DNA of 29,082 nucleotides, taken from positions 1 to 29,082 of the forward strand of contig JAJTDX010000058.1 in NCBI GenBank assembly GCA_021298235.1, in the 5' to 3' direction. Origin of the DNA: Cryomorphaceae bacterium. GTDB taxonomy: Bacteria > Bacteroidota > Bacteroidia > Flavobacteriales > Crocinitomicaceae. Of this stretch, positions 9,681 to 17,570 are shown one piece after another (the stretch's first letter is position 1; each line of letters begins with the position of its first letter). Made by a program: the position numbers and the translations under genes. The notes below the pieces were generated by a model that did not search any database, had not been told where the DNA came from, and was given only the letters and a program-made list of their open reading frames with translations.

Positions 9681-10004
9681 CTAGTTTTTCTGGATGTTCA
9701 GTTTCTTAATTCGTTCTTCGACAAGCGCAATTTGTTTCTGGTAATTTGCTTTGTCTTGACCTTGGGAATATTCTGATTTTGACTTGAGCACAGACAACAT
9801 TTCTGTAGCCTGAACCAAATCCATTTCATCAATGGTTATGACTTTCTGGGTAGGAACGGGTTTCTCCTTAACTACCTCTACACCTTGAGCCGGATAAATC
9901 CTAATGCCATTATCGAGTATTTGTGATTCTTGCACCTGGGCTTTTGTATCAAAAGAACAGAATAGAACAGAAGCTGTAGTAAAAGCGCAAACAATAAGTT
10001 TCAT
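9681..10004 (-). CDS. Small secreted hypothetical protein with C-terminal coiled coil
   Basis: This 107-residue protein begins with a signal peptide (MKLIVCAFTTASVLFC... cleaved near DTKAQ). The mature part has a short proline-containing segment and then a helical, charged C-terminus from about 57 to 107 (LVQATEMLSVLKSK, IALVEERIKKLNI) that looks like a coiled coil. I do not recognise a family. It is the first gene of a probable unit with the 983-residue T9SS cargo protein, six bases downstream, which hints at a periplasmic role linked to that protein; this is inference. A promoter match lies 22 bases before the start codon. Confidence 0.7.
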   Translation of the reverse strand: MKLIVCAFTTASVLFCSFDTKAQVQESQILDNGIRIYPAQGVEVVKEKPVPTQKVITIDEMDLVQATEMLSVLKSKSEYSQGQDKANYQKQIALVEERIKKLNIQKN

Positions 10005-10026
10005 ACGTTATTTTAGTGATTACATG

Positions 10027-10060
10027 CAAAGATAATTACAAATAACCCTTTCGTTGTCAA
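10027..10060 (-). promoter_or_regulatory. Bacteroidota-type promoter for the 10004/9674 genes
   Basis: Read on the minus strand, TATCTTTG (10034-10027) matches TAnnTTTG exactly, with TTG (10060-10058) 23 bases upstream. It is divergent from the suf promoter. Confidence 0.5.
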
Positions 10061-10135
10061 ACTTCTTCCCATTATTTTAAACTTCTGACATTTTTCGAAC
10101 GTTCTATTAATAAAGTCTAAAATTCACGTGAACTG

Positions 10136-10166
10136 TTGATAGTGACTATTCAAAGTGGTATTTTTG
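10136..10166 (+). promoter_or_regulatory. Bacteroidota-type promoter of the suf operon
   Basis: TATTTTTG at 10159-10166 matches TAnnTTTG, with TTG at 10136-10138 exactly 20 bases upstream. The predicted transcript start near 10172 leaves a leader of about 40 AT-rich bases before the first gene. I see no obvious IscR/SufR-type operator. Confidence 0.6.
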
Positions 10167-10210
10167 CTGCATAATTATATTTATTTATAATTAATCTAAA
10201 TAAAAGAATT

Positions 10211-10534
10211 ATGATTCAGGTCACAGAAAATGCCAAAAAACAGGCACTCAGACTGATGGAAGACGAGGGAAAAACCGGATATTTTATCAGGGTTGGTGTT
10301 GAGGGCGGTGGGTGCTCAGGACTCATGTATCAGCTTACCTTCGACAACGTTGAAGGAGAGGGCGACAAGGCTTTTGAGGACAATGGAATAAAAGTAGTTG
10401 TTGACAAAAAGAGTTTTTTATACTTGGTTGGGACTACCCTGGATTTTTCAGGGGGTCTAAACGGGAAAGGGTTCGTATTCAATAATCCAAATGCAGGCAG
10501 GACCTGCGGATGCGGAGAATCATTTTCATTGTAA
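10211..10534 (+). CDS. Iron-sulfur cluster assembly accessory protein (IscA/SufA/HesB family)
   Basis: This A-type carrier holds and delivers Fe-S clusters in the cytoplasm. The 107-residue length is normal. The three conserved cysteines are present: C35 in GGGCSG and C99/C101 in the C-terminal CGCG. It is the first gene after the suf promoter and its stop lies ten bases before sufB, so it is almost certainly the SufA-equivalent carrier of this operon. The sequence alone does not separate SufA from ErpA or IscA; the operon position favours SufA. Confidence 0.93.
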   Translation: MIQVTENAKKQALRLMEDEGKTGYFIRVGVEGGGCSGLMYQLTFDNVEGEGDKAFEDNGIKVVVDKKSFLYLVGTTLDFSGGLNGKGFVFNNPNAGRTCGCGESFSL

Positions 10535-10544
10535 TACTGCCGTC

Positions 10545-11990
10545 ATGGGATATACCGAAGATCAATTAGCGAAGGACCTGGAAAACCAGGAATACAAATA
10601 TGGCTTCGTCAGCAACATTGAAACGGACAAAATTCCGAAGGGCTTGAACGAGGAGATCATCCGGTTAATTTCCAGTAAGAAAAATGAACCTGATTGGCTT
10701 CTTGAATACCGTTTGAAAGCCTTTAAAATTTGGCAAAACATGACAGAACCAGAATGGGCCCACGTTCATTATGAAAAACCTGATTTTCAAGAAATCACGT
10801 ATTACGCCGCACCGAAAAAAGCAAAAAAATATGAATCATGGGATGAGGTAGATCCTGAATTGAAGGAAACTATGTCCAAGCTTGGAATCTCTCTTGATGA
10901 GCAGCAAAGACTCACAGGTGTAGCAGTAGATTTCGTCATAGACTCCGTTTCTGTTGGAACTTCATTCAAGGAAAAGTTGAAAGAGCTTGGAATCATATTC
11001 TGTTCGTTTTCTGAAGCTGTTCAAGAGCATCCGGAGCTGGTTCAAAAACATATGGGAACAGTGGTTCCTTCGACCGATAATTTTTATGCTGCACTAAATT
11101 CTGCGGTCTTTACGGACGGATCCTTTTGTTACATCCCAAAAGGAGTGCGCTGTCCAATGGAGCTTTCTACCTATTTCCGAATCAATGAGGGTGGTACCGG
11201 GCAGTTTGAGCGCACACTTGTCGTGGCTGATGAGGGAGCGTACGTTTCTTACCTTGAAGGGTGTACCGCCCCTCAGCGAGATGAAAATCAATTACACGCT
11301 GCGGTGGTTGAGTTGATTGCGCTTGATAATGCCGAGATAAAATACTCCACGGTTCAGAATTGGTATCCTGGCGATAAAGAAGGTAAGGGAGGCGTATTCA
11401 ACTTTGTAACGAAAAGAGGGATGTGTGAACGGAATTCAAAAATCTCATGGACACAAGTTGAAACCGGTTCAGCTGTGACGTGGAAATACCCCTCCTGCAT
11501 TCTAAAGGGGGACCATTCGACAGGAGAATTTTATTCGGTGGCAGTAACCAATAATTTTCAACAAGCCGATACGGGAACAAAAATGGTTCACCTCGGAAAA
11601 AACACAAAAAGCACCATCATTTCCAAAGGAATTTCCGCAGGCCGGTCTCAGAATTCATACAGAGGATTGGTACAAATTCACAAGAATGCACACAATGCAA
11701 GGAATTTTTCTCAATGCGACTCACTTTTGATGACGGATACGTGTGGTGCCCATACGTTTCCATACATTGAGTGCAAAAACAGTTCTGCTAAAATAGAGCA
11801 TGAAGCCACCACCTCGAAGATTGGTGAAGATCAAATTTTCTACTGTCTGCAGCGAGGTATAAGTGAAGAAAAAGCAATCAGCCTAATTGTAAACGGATAC
11901 TGTAAAGAGGTATTGAATCAGCTGCCTATGGAATTTGCTGTGGAAGCGCAAAAGTTGCTGGCGATCTCGCTGGAAGGTTCTGTAGGATAA
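10545..11990 (+). CDS. sufB: Fe-S cluster scaffold subunit SufB
   Basis: SufB is the scaffold subunit of the SufBCD complex, on which clusters are built in the cytoplasm. Starting at 10545 gives 481 residues, the normal length; a longer in-frame reading from 10491 would overlap the preceding carrier gene and add no conserved residues. Conserved stretches include [20 protein letters not shown] (191-210) and [13 protein letters not shown] (400-412). C391, followed 28 and 29 residues later by H419 and E420, has the spacing of the scaffold residues C405, H433 and E434 described for E. coli SufB. sufC follows after 45 bases. No intein is present. Confidence 0.96.
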   Translation: MGYTEDQLAKDLENQEYKYGFVSNIETDKIPKGLNEEIIRLISSKKNEPDWLLEYRLKAFKIWQNMTEPEWAHVHYEKPDFQEITYYAAPKKAKKYESWDEVDPELKETMSKLGISLDEQQRLTGVAVDFVIDSVSVGTSFKEKLKELGIIFCSFSEAVQEHPELVQKHMGTVVPSTDNFYAALNSAVFTDGSFCYIPKGVRCPMELSTYFRINEGGTGQFERTLVVADEGAYVSYLEGCTAPQRDENQLHAAVVELIALDNAEIKYSTVQNWYPGDKEGKGGVFNFVTKRGMCERNSKISWTQVETGSAVTWKYPSCILKGDHSTGEFYSVAVTNNFQQADTGTKMVHLGKNTKSTIISKGISAGRSQNSYRGLVQIHKNAHNARNFSQCDSLLMTDTCGAHTFPYIECKNSSAKIEHEATTSKIGEDQIFYCLQRGISEEKAISLIVNGYCKEVLNQLPMEFAVEAQKLLAISLEGSVG

Positions 11991-12035
11991 GTGGAAATAG
12001 AATTCAAACTAGAAAATTGATAACGAATCGACGAT

Positions 12036-12791
12036 ATGATTAAAATAGAAAATTTACACGCGTCTATTGAAGGGAAAGAGATCTTGAAAGGCCTCAGCCT
12101 GGAGGTGAAAGCTGGCGAGGTTCATGCAATCATGGGACCCAATGGTGCGGGAAAAAGCACACTTGCCTCTGTGTTGGCTGGCCGGGAGGAGTATGAAATT
12201 ACCGATGGGTCCATACTGTTTGATGGAAAAGATCTAATGGAGCTTTCTACGGAGGACCGTGCACGCGAGGGCTTGTTCCTTGCATTTCAATACCCAGTGG
12301 AGATCCCTGGAGTGTCAAATGTCAATTTTTTGAGAACTGCACTGAATGAAATTCGGGAATACCAAGGAAAAGAACCAATCAGTGCGAAAGATTTCATGTC
12401 TCTTGTTCGCGAGCGCTCTGCTATCGTTGAACTCGATTCCAAACTAGCCTCTCGCTCCGTGAATGAGGGATTTTCAGGAGGTGAAAAGAAACGTAATGAA
12501 ATCTTTCAGATGGCGATGCTAGAACCAAAGCTCGCTATTCTCGACGAGACAGACTCAGGACTGGATATTGACGCACTTAGGATTGTAGCAAACGGCGTAA
12601 ATAAATTAAAATCACCGTCCAATGCAACGATCGTTATAACCCATTATCAAAGACTTCTTGATTATATTGTTCCTGATTTCGTGCATGTACTGTACAATGG
12701 TAAAATTGTAAAAACAGGCACTAAAGAGCTGGCACTCGAGCTGGAAGAAAAAGGATACGACTGGATTAAAGCAGAAGTCGAACACGCGTGA
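12036..12791 (+). CDS. sufC: Suf complex ATPase SufC
   Basis: SufC is the ABC-type ATPase of the SufBC2D scaffold complex; it is cytoplasmic and not a transporter. The 251 residues carry all ATPase motifs: Walker A GPNGAGKST at 34-42, Q-loop Q85, signature FSGGEKKR at 146-153, Walker B LAILDETDSGLD at 167-178 and the switch histidine H203 in ITHYQRLL. The DETDSGLD form of Walker B is typical of SufC. It lies between sufB (45 bases upstream) and sufD (16 bases downstream). Confidence 0.96.
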   Translation: MIKIENLHASIEGKEILKGLSLEVKAGEVHAIMGPNGAGKSTLASVLAGREEYEITDGSILFDGKDLMELSTEDRAREGLFLAFQYPVEIPGVSNVNFLRTALNEIREYQGKEPISAKDFMSLVRERSAIVELDSKLASRSVNEGFSGGEKKRNEIFQMAMLEPKLAILDETDSGLDIDALRIVANGVNKLKSPSNATIVITHYQRLLDYIVPDFVHVLYNGKIVKTGTKELALELEEKGYDWIKAEVEHA

Positions 12792-12807
12792 TTTTGTAAA
12801 CAATACC

Positions 12808-14070
12808 ATGGAAACGTTGACTAAAAAATTAGACGCTTTTAGCGAGCGACTTACTGAAACTAAAGTAGCTTTCCCTAGGGAGGCCCTTGAGAAATCTAAA
12901 GCCGTTTTGTCTAGCTCAGATTTTCCAACCACCAGAGACGAAGCATGGAAATATACACGGGTTGCCAAAATTGCCGGAATCCAAGGAACTGATAAGCAAT
13001 ACAGTTTTTCCGAAGATCAGCTCAAACAGTTCATCATCAGCGAAAAGCACTTTAACGTCATTCTTGTAAATGGTATGCCTCAGGGCTTTTTTAGTTCTGA
13101 ACTTCCGATGGATGGAATCTCAATTCATCCGCTTTCAGCATGCTCTGAAAAAGAGCTGACATCGTCCTTAACGGAGTTTAATCTGAATACTATTTTTGAC
13201 CACCTCAATACACTTTATTGCACGGACGGAATTCGTATAAAGGCAGAAAAAAATGCATGTCCTCCTCCTATCGCTCTTATTCACGTCTGCACGGGAGATC
13301 AAACCATTCATCATTCACGGATAATTATTGAGCAGGAACCAAACAGCAAGCTAGAAGTGTTGCAATATTTCACTTCATTCAATGCTTCAGGCAGTTATCT
13401 AAACAATGTAACTTCAATTTCTTTAGATCGCGACGCACAACTGGAGCTTTACAAGATAGAACATTCACTTGGAAGCAACATGCTCATCTCCAATGAGGTT
13501 AGCAGACAAGCAACCAACAGCAGTCTAACAATACATACCCACACACTTGATTGCGGTTTTGTGCGTAACAGTTGTGAGCTTCAAGTCAACGGTGAACATG
13601 CAGAAACGAATATTTTCGGCACATATTTACTAAAAGAACAGGAACATGTAGATAACCACACCTGCATCGACCATCGAGTAGCACATTGCCTATCGAACGA
13701 GACCTATAAAGGGGTTATTGGGGATAAAGCTACGGCTGTTTTTAATGGCAAAGTATTCGTTCGTGAGAATGCGCAAAAAATAAATGCATTTCAGTCTAAT
13801 GCGAACATTTTGACGAGTCCGGACGCAACGGTTAATTCAAAACCTGAGCTGGAAATCTATGCGGACGATGTAAAGTGTTCTCATGGTTCCACTACGGGAC
13901 AACTCGATGACGAAGCCTTGTTTTACCTTAGAGCCCGTGGGCTCTCTGAGAAATCAGCTAAGAACCTATTGATTGAAGCATTTTTGGGCGATGTGGTCAA
14001 CGAGGTGAAGAATGATTCCGTTAACGCTTTGATAGAGGAAAAAATTCAGGCCTTCTTTGTAAAGGGCTAA
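12808..14070 (+). CDS. sufD: Fe-S assembly protein SufD
   Basis: SufD pairs with SufB in the scaffold complex and is needed for iron entry. The 420-residue protein shows the family hallmark KCSHGSTTGQLD near residues 356-367; H359 corresponds in position to the functional H360 of E. coli SufD. The DEAWKYTR segment near residues 44-51 is the usual SufD N-terminal motif. It is the last gene of the operon: its stop is four bases from the stop of a convergent gene. In many Bacteroidota sufS (cysteine desulfurase) follows here, but not in this window. Confidence 0.94.
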   Translation: METLTKKLDAFSERLTETKVAFPREALEKSKAVLSSSDFPTTRDEAWKYTRVAKIAGIQGTDKQYSFSEDQLKQFIISEKHFNVILVNGMPQGFFSSELPMDGISIHPLSACSEKELTSSLTEFNLNTIFDHLNTLYCTDGIRIKAEKNACPPPIALIHVCTGDQTIHHSRIIIEQEPNSKLEVLQYFTSFNASGSYLNNVTSISLDRDAQLELYKIEHSLGSNMLISNEVSRQATNSSLTIHTHTLDCGFVRNSCELQVNGEHAETNIFGTYLLKEQEHVDNHTCIDHRVAHCLSNETYKGVIGDKATAVFNGKVFVRENAQKINAFQSNANILTSPDATVNSKPELEIYADDVKCSHGSTTGQLDDEALFYLRARGLSEKSAKNLLIEAFLGDVVNEVKNDSVNALIEEKIQAFFVKG

Positions 14071-14074
14071 GCAA

Positions 14075-14497
14075 TTAGGCGTTGTAGAATCCTAAATCTT
14101 CGTCTTCAATTTCGCCTGCATCCTTAAGAAATAAGGCGATTTCACTCATGATTGCCGCTTTCTGAGGATCCTTTGGGGATGTATCTTCAAGGTATTCCTT
14201 CAAAAACAACTGGGCTTCGAGAATATGTCTCTCCTCAAATGGACCCTCCATCCCTTCGAGAATAGTTAGACAATCTAACGCTTCTAAAAATGAACCTTCT
14301 GTTGCTATTTCGACAAATTCAGGAAGGTAACCACTATAATTCAACTTACTGTTCCAAACAGTTGTCAATAATGCCTGGCGAACAGGTAAAAACTCCTCAT
14401 CACGAAGGATTTCTATCATTTTCTCAGTCGCGGATGAATCATTGAGATCGTTGAGAACACTCAAGATTTGTTTGCCCTCTGCCTCTTGCTTGTGCAT
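14075..14497 (-). CDS. Hypothetical helical-repeat (HEAT-like) protein
   Basis: The protein has 140 residues from the ATG at 14497; an in-frame TTG two codons upstream is the alternative. It is acidic and all-helical in character, with leucine-rich helix pairs (KQILSVLNDLND, TEKMIEILRDEEFLPVRQAL, SFLEALDCLTILEGM, AAIMSEIALFLKDAG) that resemble HEAT/armadillo repeats. There is no signal peptide or membrane segment, so it is probably cytoplasmic. The ATG overlaps the stop of the preceding 56-codon ORF in a TAATG arrangement, suggesting translational coupling and supporting the ATG start. Function unknown. Confidence 0.72.
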   Translation of the reverse strand: MHKQEAEGKQILSVLNDLNDSSATEKMIEILRDEEFLPVRQALLTTVWNSKLNYSGYLPEFVEIATEGSFLEALDCLTILEGMEGPFEERHILEAQLFLKEYLEDTSPKDPQKAAIMSEIALFLKDAGEIEDEDLGFYNA

Positions 14498-14667
14498 TAG
14501 CAATCTGGCCCCTCACTCTTCAATAATTGAAGACTCTTTGTGAATTTTGGGCCAGTTTGATTCTTCAGCTCCAGCATCAATGCCGAAAGTTTTTGCGCTT
14601 TTCGTGAACTTTTTTTCTCCACCAATCGATAGTTTGCCTCAAAGGTAAATAAATCAAGACAGTGCAT
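14497..14667 (-). CDS. Small ORF (56 residues) coupled to the HEAT-like gene
   Basis: The frame from the ATG at 14667 to the TAA at 14499-14497 encodes 56 residues. It is lysine-rich and mainly helical (LVEKKSSRKAQKLSALMLEL), without a signal peptide. Its stop shares one base with the start of the downstream gene (TAATG), a common bacterial coupling arrangement and the main evidence that it is real. The start is 29 bases from the divergent lipoprotein gene. I recognise no family. Confidence 0.45.
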   Translation of the reverse strand: MHCLDLFTFEANYRLVEKKSSRKAQKLSALMLELKNQTGPKFTKSLQLLKSEGPDC

Positions 14668-14684
14668 AGAACCGATATGTTGAA

Positions 14685-14692
14685 TATCTTTG
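14685..14692 (+). promoter_or_regulatory. TAnnTTTG -7 box directly before the lipoprotein gene
   Basis: TATCTTTG is an exact consensus match and ends four bases before the ATG at 14697, so transcription should start at or next to the start codon. No clear TTG is seen at -33. Confidence 0.45.
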
Positions 14693-14696
14693 TTTC

Positions 14697-15596
14697 ATGT
14701 TGTTCCGTCACTGGTTTTTACAGTTTAGCTTTCTACTCATTCTGACTGGATGTAGTCTTGAAAAAGCCAAAGGACCTTTGCATCCTGAAGTACAAATTGC
14801 CTCGGATTGTCTTTATCCTAAGGACACCCTTTTATTTGATAAGTTCAAAAAAACAACAGGAATTTCAGTGCGCATTAAACATGAAACCGCCGATCGGATT
14901 CTGTCTGATTTGAGAAAAGATAAATTACTTACCAACTTCGATTTTATAGTATTGCATGGAACATCTGCAATTCAATTCACTGAGACCTCCGCATTGTTTA
15001 TGTCAATTCCAAGGGATAGTATTCCAAAAAAACTTTCAAGAAATTATGTTTCGAAGGAGCGAAAAATCATTGGTCTGGGATTCGACCCATTCGTACTGGT
15101 CACGTCTCAGCCTTCCGTGTCAATTCGCCCAACTTATGCTTCCTTGTACGATTCACTGATCTGGTGCAGCGATTTATCTGAAACTCCTGAATGGTGGGCA
15201 TATGCCGATTTTCTAAAGAATTCAGCGAAGTTAAAAGGTAAAAATCCCAAGTTGAATTGTGTCAAACTATTGAGAGAGAAAGATACACTTAGGTATGCCG
15301 ATGTACTCTTCACTAAATACTCTAATTTCCTGAAAAAGAAAAAGACATCTTTAAAAAACTTCAGGAATGGAACCGTCCTATTTCCCGATCAAAACAGGGG
15401 CGGTTATGCGTACGACATGCCCGTATGTATGATTGTAAATCAAGCGTACAATTATACGAATGCATGTAGACTGCTTCATTATTTAATTGAAAATGATGGA
15501 AATAAATCCTTAAATCGAGCTCTGGGAACACTTCCATTGCATTCAGGAAAAAAACTGAAACGCTCGAAAATATCTCCAATTCAACGAATAAAATAA
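14697..15596 (+). CDS. Lipoprotein resembling iron/solute-binding proteins of ABC importers
   Basis: The 299-residue protein has a lipoprotein signal peptide with lipobox LTGCS (acylated Cys19). The mature N-terminus reads like a type 2 periplasmic binding protein: a first strand (VQIASDCLYP), then DKFKKTTGISVRIKHE and ADRILSDLRKD, like the LFDKFTKETGI / L...L..EG pattern of Fe(III)-binding FbpA-type proteins. No permease or ATPase gene is adjacent, so transport is unproven; ligand sensing or a diverged role is equally possible. The very basic C-terminus (KKLKRSK) is unusual for this family. The promoter position predicts a leaderless or near-leaderless transcript. Confidence 0.72.
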   Translation: MLFRHWFLQFSFLLILTGCSLEKAKGPLHPEVQIASDCLYPKDTLLFDKFKKTTGISVRIKHETADRILSDLRKDKLLTNFDFIVLHGTSAIQFTETSALFMSIPRDSIPKKLSRNYVSKERKIIGLGFDPFVLVTSQPSVSIRPTYASLYDSLIWCSDLSETPEWWAYADFLKNSAKLKGKNPKLNCVKLLREKDTLRYADVLFTKYSNFLKKKKTSLKNFRNGTVLFPDQNRGGYAYDMPVCMIVNQAYNYTNACRLLHYLIENDGNKSLNRALGTLPLHSGKKLKRSKISPIQRIK

Positions 15597-15629
15597 TTCT
15601 CCTATGAACTAATTATTAAGTTTTTTGAG

Positions 15630-15637
15630 TAGATTTG
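15630..15637 (+). promoter_or_regulatory. TAnnTTTG -7 box before the 43-residue ORF / membrane protein pair
   Basis: TAGATTTG matches the consensus exactly. The predicted transcript start, near 15643, falls at the beginning of a 12-bp palindrome. No good TTG lies at -33. Confidence 0.4.
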
Positions 15638-15641
15638 TCCA

Positions 15642-15653
15642 TCGATTAATCGA
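15642..15653. promoter_or_regulatory. 12-bp perfect palindrome, possible operator
   Basis: TCGATTAATCGA reads the same on both strands and starts five bases after the -7 box, so it would span the transcript start. A bound repressor there could block transcription; binding is not shown by sequence alone. Confidence 0.3.
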
Positions 15654-15675
15654 CCTAACTTACTATTAGTCAAAA

Positions 15676-15807
15676 TTGGCCACAATCCGTGCTTTTTTAA
15701 AAAAACTCAACTCCTGGTTCGAAATCAGGTTCGGATGGTTCTTTGTCAATGGTCGAAACAGAAATTCGTGGATCAACTATCTGCAAGAAAAATATGGCAA
15801 ACGTTGA
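15676..15807 (+). CDS. Possible 43-residue protein overlapping the next gene
   Basis: From a TTG start the frame encodes 43 residues ending at a TGA that lies 14 bases inside the following gene. The content is not random-looking: basic and aromatic, with a core WFEIRFGWFFVNGRNRNSW followed by INYLQEKYGKR. The predicted transcript start at about 15643 gives a leader of roughly 33 bases. No in-frame ATG exists and the upstream frame is closed by a TAG three codons before the TTG. The compact charged and aromatic composition suggests a small conserved cytoplasmic protein, but I cannot name a family. Its close overlap with the next gene suggests coupling. Confidence 0.45.
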   Translation: MATIRAFLKKLNSWFEIRFGWFFVNGRNRNSWINYLQEKYGKR

Positions 15808-16231
15808 TTTAGAAACCTATTACATCTCACGTTTGGAGAAAAAAGACATTGTACGTTTCAATGTCACTGTTGTATTTTGTGTTCTATCCTTGCTGATTCT
15901 GGCATTGGTCAATTCTTCGAATTTACCTATCAGCCTGTTTCTTTTGGCATGCTCTCTAAGCGTCTTATTTTGGGGGATATCTTTTAGAAAAAGGTTTCGT
16001 GAGATCGAGGTTCGGGGCAACATACTGATCATCTCCGACGGAAAGGATTCAATTACAACTGCATTCAAAGGGATTAAAAAAATCACTTCGAAAAAGCTGC
16101 TAAACCTAAAATTTACGTTTGTATATTTTCATTTGGACGGAAAAAACCATTCAATCGTATTAATTTCTCCCATTCATCATAGTCCGGGCAAATTATTAAC
16201 CGAATTAAAAAAGAAAAAGGCAGATCTATAA
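15794..16231 (+). CDS. Two-helix membrane protein of unknown function
   Basis: Starting at the ATG at 15794 (MANVDLETYY) gives 145 residues; in-frame starts at 15749 and 15743 are possible but would overlap most of the 43-residue ORF. Two hydrophobic segments follow the N-terminus (VVFCVLSLLILALVNSS and ISLFLLACSLSVLFWGISF), with a short loop between. The C-terminal half is beta-rich and probably cytoplasmic, like small PH-like membrane proteins. The last codons encode a lysine run and KADL, and their DNA forms the 3' strand of the P1 stem of RNase P RNA on the other strand. Function unknown. Confidence 0.68.
   Translation: MANVDLETYYISRLEKKDIVRFNVTVVFCVLSLLILALVNSSNLPISLFLLACSLSVLFWGISFRKRFREIEVRGNILIISDGKDSITTAFKGIKKITSKKLLNLKFTFVYFHLDGKNHSIVLISPIHHSPGKLLTELKKKKADL
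16204..16227 (-). terminator. Likely intrinsic terminator of rnpB
   Basis: On the minus strand the 3' strand of the P1 stem (GATCTGCC) runs straight into T5-C-T7, so P1 itself may act as the terminator hairpin. The same A-rich DNA encodes the lysine tail of the convergent gene. Confidence 0.4.
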
Positions 16232-16603
16232 GCCGGGTTCTGTATTCCGCCAATGGCGGACGTCTGTCATTTATCTAGTTCCGCACTCGCGCACGGAATC
16301 CATCGACCTACCCTCCGAGTCGGACGAGCCGCCCTCTTTTCAGTTTGCACCGAAGTCCCCGGTATATTTGGTCTTTCAGCCCGTAAGGTTTACCATGCGA
16401 CACCTGTCACCAGGTGTCCGGTGAGCTCTTACCTCACCTTTTCACCTTTTCCCCCGACGAATCGAAGGTAGTTTCCCTTTCTGTGGCACTTTCTGTTGCC
16501 GGCTTTCGCCGACACCTTCCCGTTAAGAAGTACGGTGCCCTGTGCTGCCCGGACTTTCCTCTCTCCCGATTTCTCGGAACAGCGACAGACCGATCTGCCT
16601 TTT
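16217..16603 (-). ncRNA. rnpB: RNase P RNA (bacterial class A)
   Basis: RNase P RNA is the catalytic RNA that trims tRNA 5' leaders. On the minus strand the 5' part contains the universally conserved GAGGAAAGTCCGGGC with downstream ACAGGGCACCG, and the 3' part contains GGAGGGTAGGTCGATGG-like and ACAGAACCCGGCTTAT blocks. The ends pair to form P1 (GGCAGATC at the 5' end with GATCTGCC at the 3' end), which sets the boundaries to about 16603 and 16217. The length of about 387 nt is normal. The 3' end overlaps the last codons of the convergent membrane-protein gene. Confidence 0.95.
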
Positions 16604-16605
16604 AA

Positions 16606-16613
16606 CAAAGGTA
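16606..16613 (-). promoter_or_regulatory. -7 box of the rnpB promoter
   Basis: TACCTTTG on the minus strand matches TAnnTTTG exactly and lies two bases before the mapped RNA 5' region, so the true 5' end may be a few bases inside 16603. The -33 region would fall within the end of the upstream T9SS gene. Confidence 0.5.
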
Positions 16614-16626
16614 GTAAATGAAAAAG

Positions 16627-17561
16627 CTATTCCTTTATAATCTTTTTGGATGCAACGCTTTTTTCGGTGAATAAGCGCAATTCATATATACCCTGTGCCA
16701 GATCACTAATGTTCAGCAACACATCTGTACTCTTTTGGTATTCGTTAAATAGAATTCTTCGACCTGTTCGATCGAGAATTTGGATTCCGGTAAAAGGAAC
16801 TTTTGAGCTAACGTGTATTACTTCTGATGCAGGAACCGGAAAAACAGAAAACTTTATTTCATTTTCTTTCAATCCTGCGTCAAGGCCAAGGTAATTATCC
16901 CGATACTCTATTGCTGTGACTGTTTCATTCCCGAGAATTTCGTTCGTTGTGATTTTCAAAAGGGGAATTTTTTCTCCATTTGTCCACCACTCGTACTCTC
17001 TGACCAATGGCAAGTCCAATGGTATCCAAGTGGCGCCTATGAAAGGTAATTCTGTAAATATCGAATCCGTTTCCTCTACCTCGTGCTTTATTCTTAACGC
17101 GCTAAAAGTACCGAAAGGGGTGGAAAGTGTCCCGTACCCATCTACAATTGACTGTCTGTTTTTGTACTGAATCCAAATTGCATTATAAAATGGGTTGAAA
17201 TCAATGCGCGTGTAACGTCGTGTGCGGTTAGTATCACCGTAATTTAAAGGTAATCTGTAATGTGTTTCTATCGTATCCGACTTGATTGGCAAGTCAAATG
17301 TAGTACCATTTGCAGTGACTTTCATTGAATACCCAATGTTATTTATAGAATCAATCGTTGATCTGGTATACTGATAAACATTTTCAATTGTAATGGGTAA
17401 AACTGAGGTAATCTGCGCAACAGGCAAATCAGTACTTTCAACAAAGTATGACGCCTGATAATTCTGTCAGTGGCAAAATCTGCTTGATTAAGCGTTATTC
17501 CTTGAGCTTTGTTTAAAAAAGAAACAAGTAAGAAGGTAAAAAGTAGATGATGTTTTTTCAT
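16627..17561 (-). pseudogene. Frameshifted secreted protein with type A T9SS sorting domain
   Basis: An N-terminal piece (ATG at 17561) encodes a signal peptide and ITLNQADFATD, then runs out of frame. The rest lies in another frame: reading back from 17427 it extends to NYQASYFVESTDLPVAQ, directly after the break. The two are joined by a -1-type shift between 17466 and 17428; one extra A at the AA near 17462 would join them. The body (about 266 residues) ends in a type A sorting domain (FSVFPVPASEVIHVSS ... GIYELRLF ... KKIIKE), which directs export and surface attachment by T9SS. From memory, related proteins carry some 60-70 more residues between ADFAT and the NYQASY segment, so an internal deletion is possible. 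Last gene of the sigma-factor operon. Confidence 0.75.
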
Positions 17562-17570
17562 AGCTTAGCT

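Noticed and set aside
10491..10544. Longer N-terminus of SufB
   Set aside because: The extra 18 codons overlap the carrier gene's conserved CGCG end; 10545 gives the normal family length.
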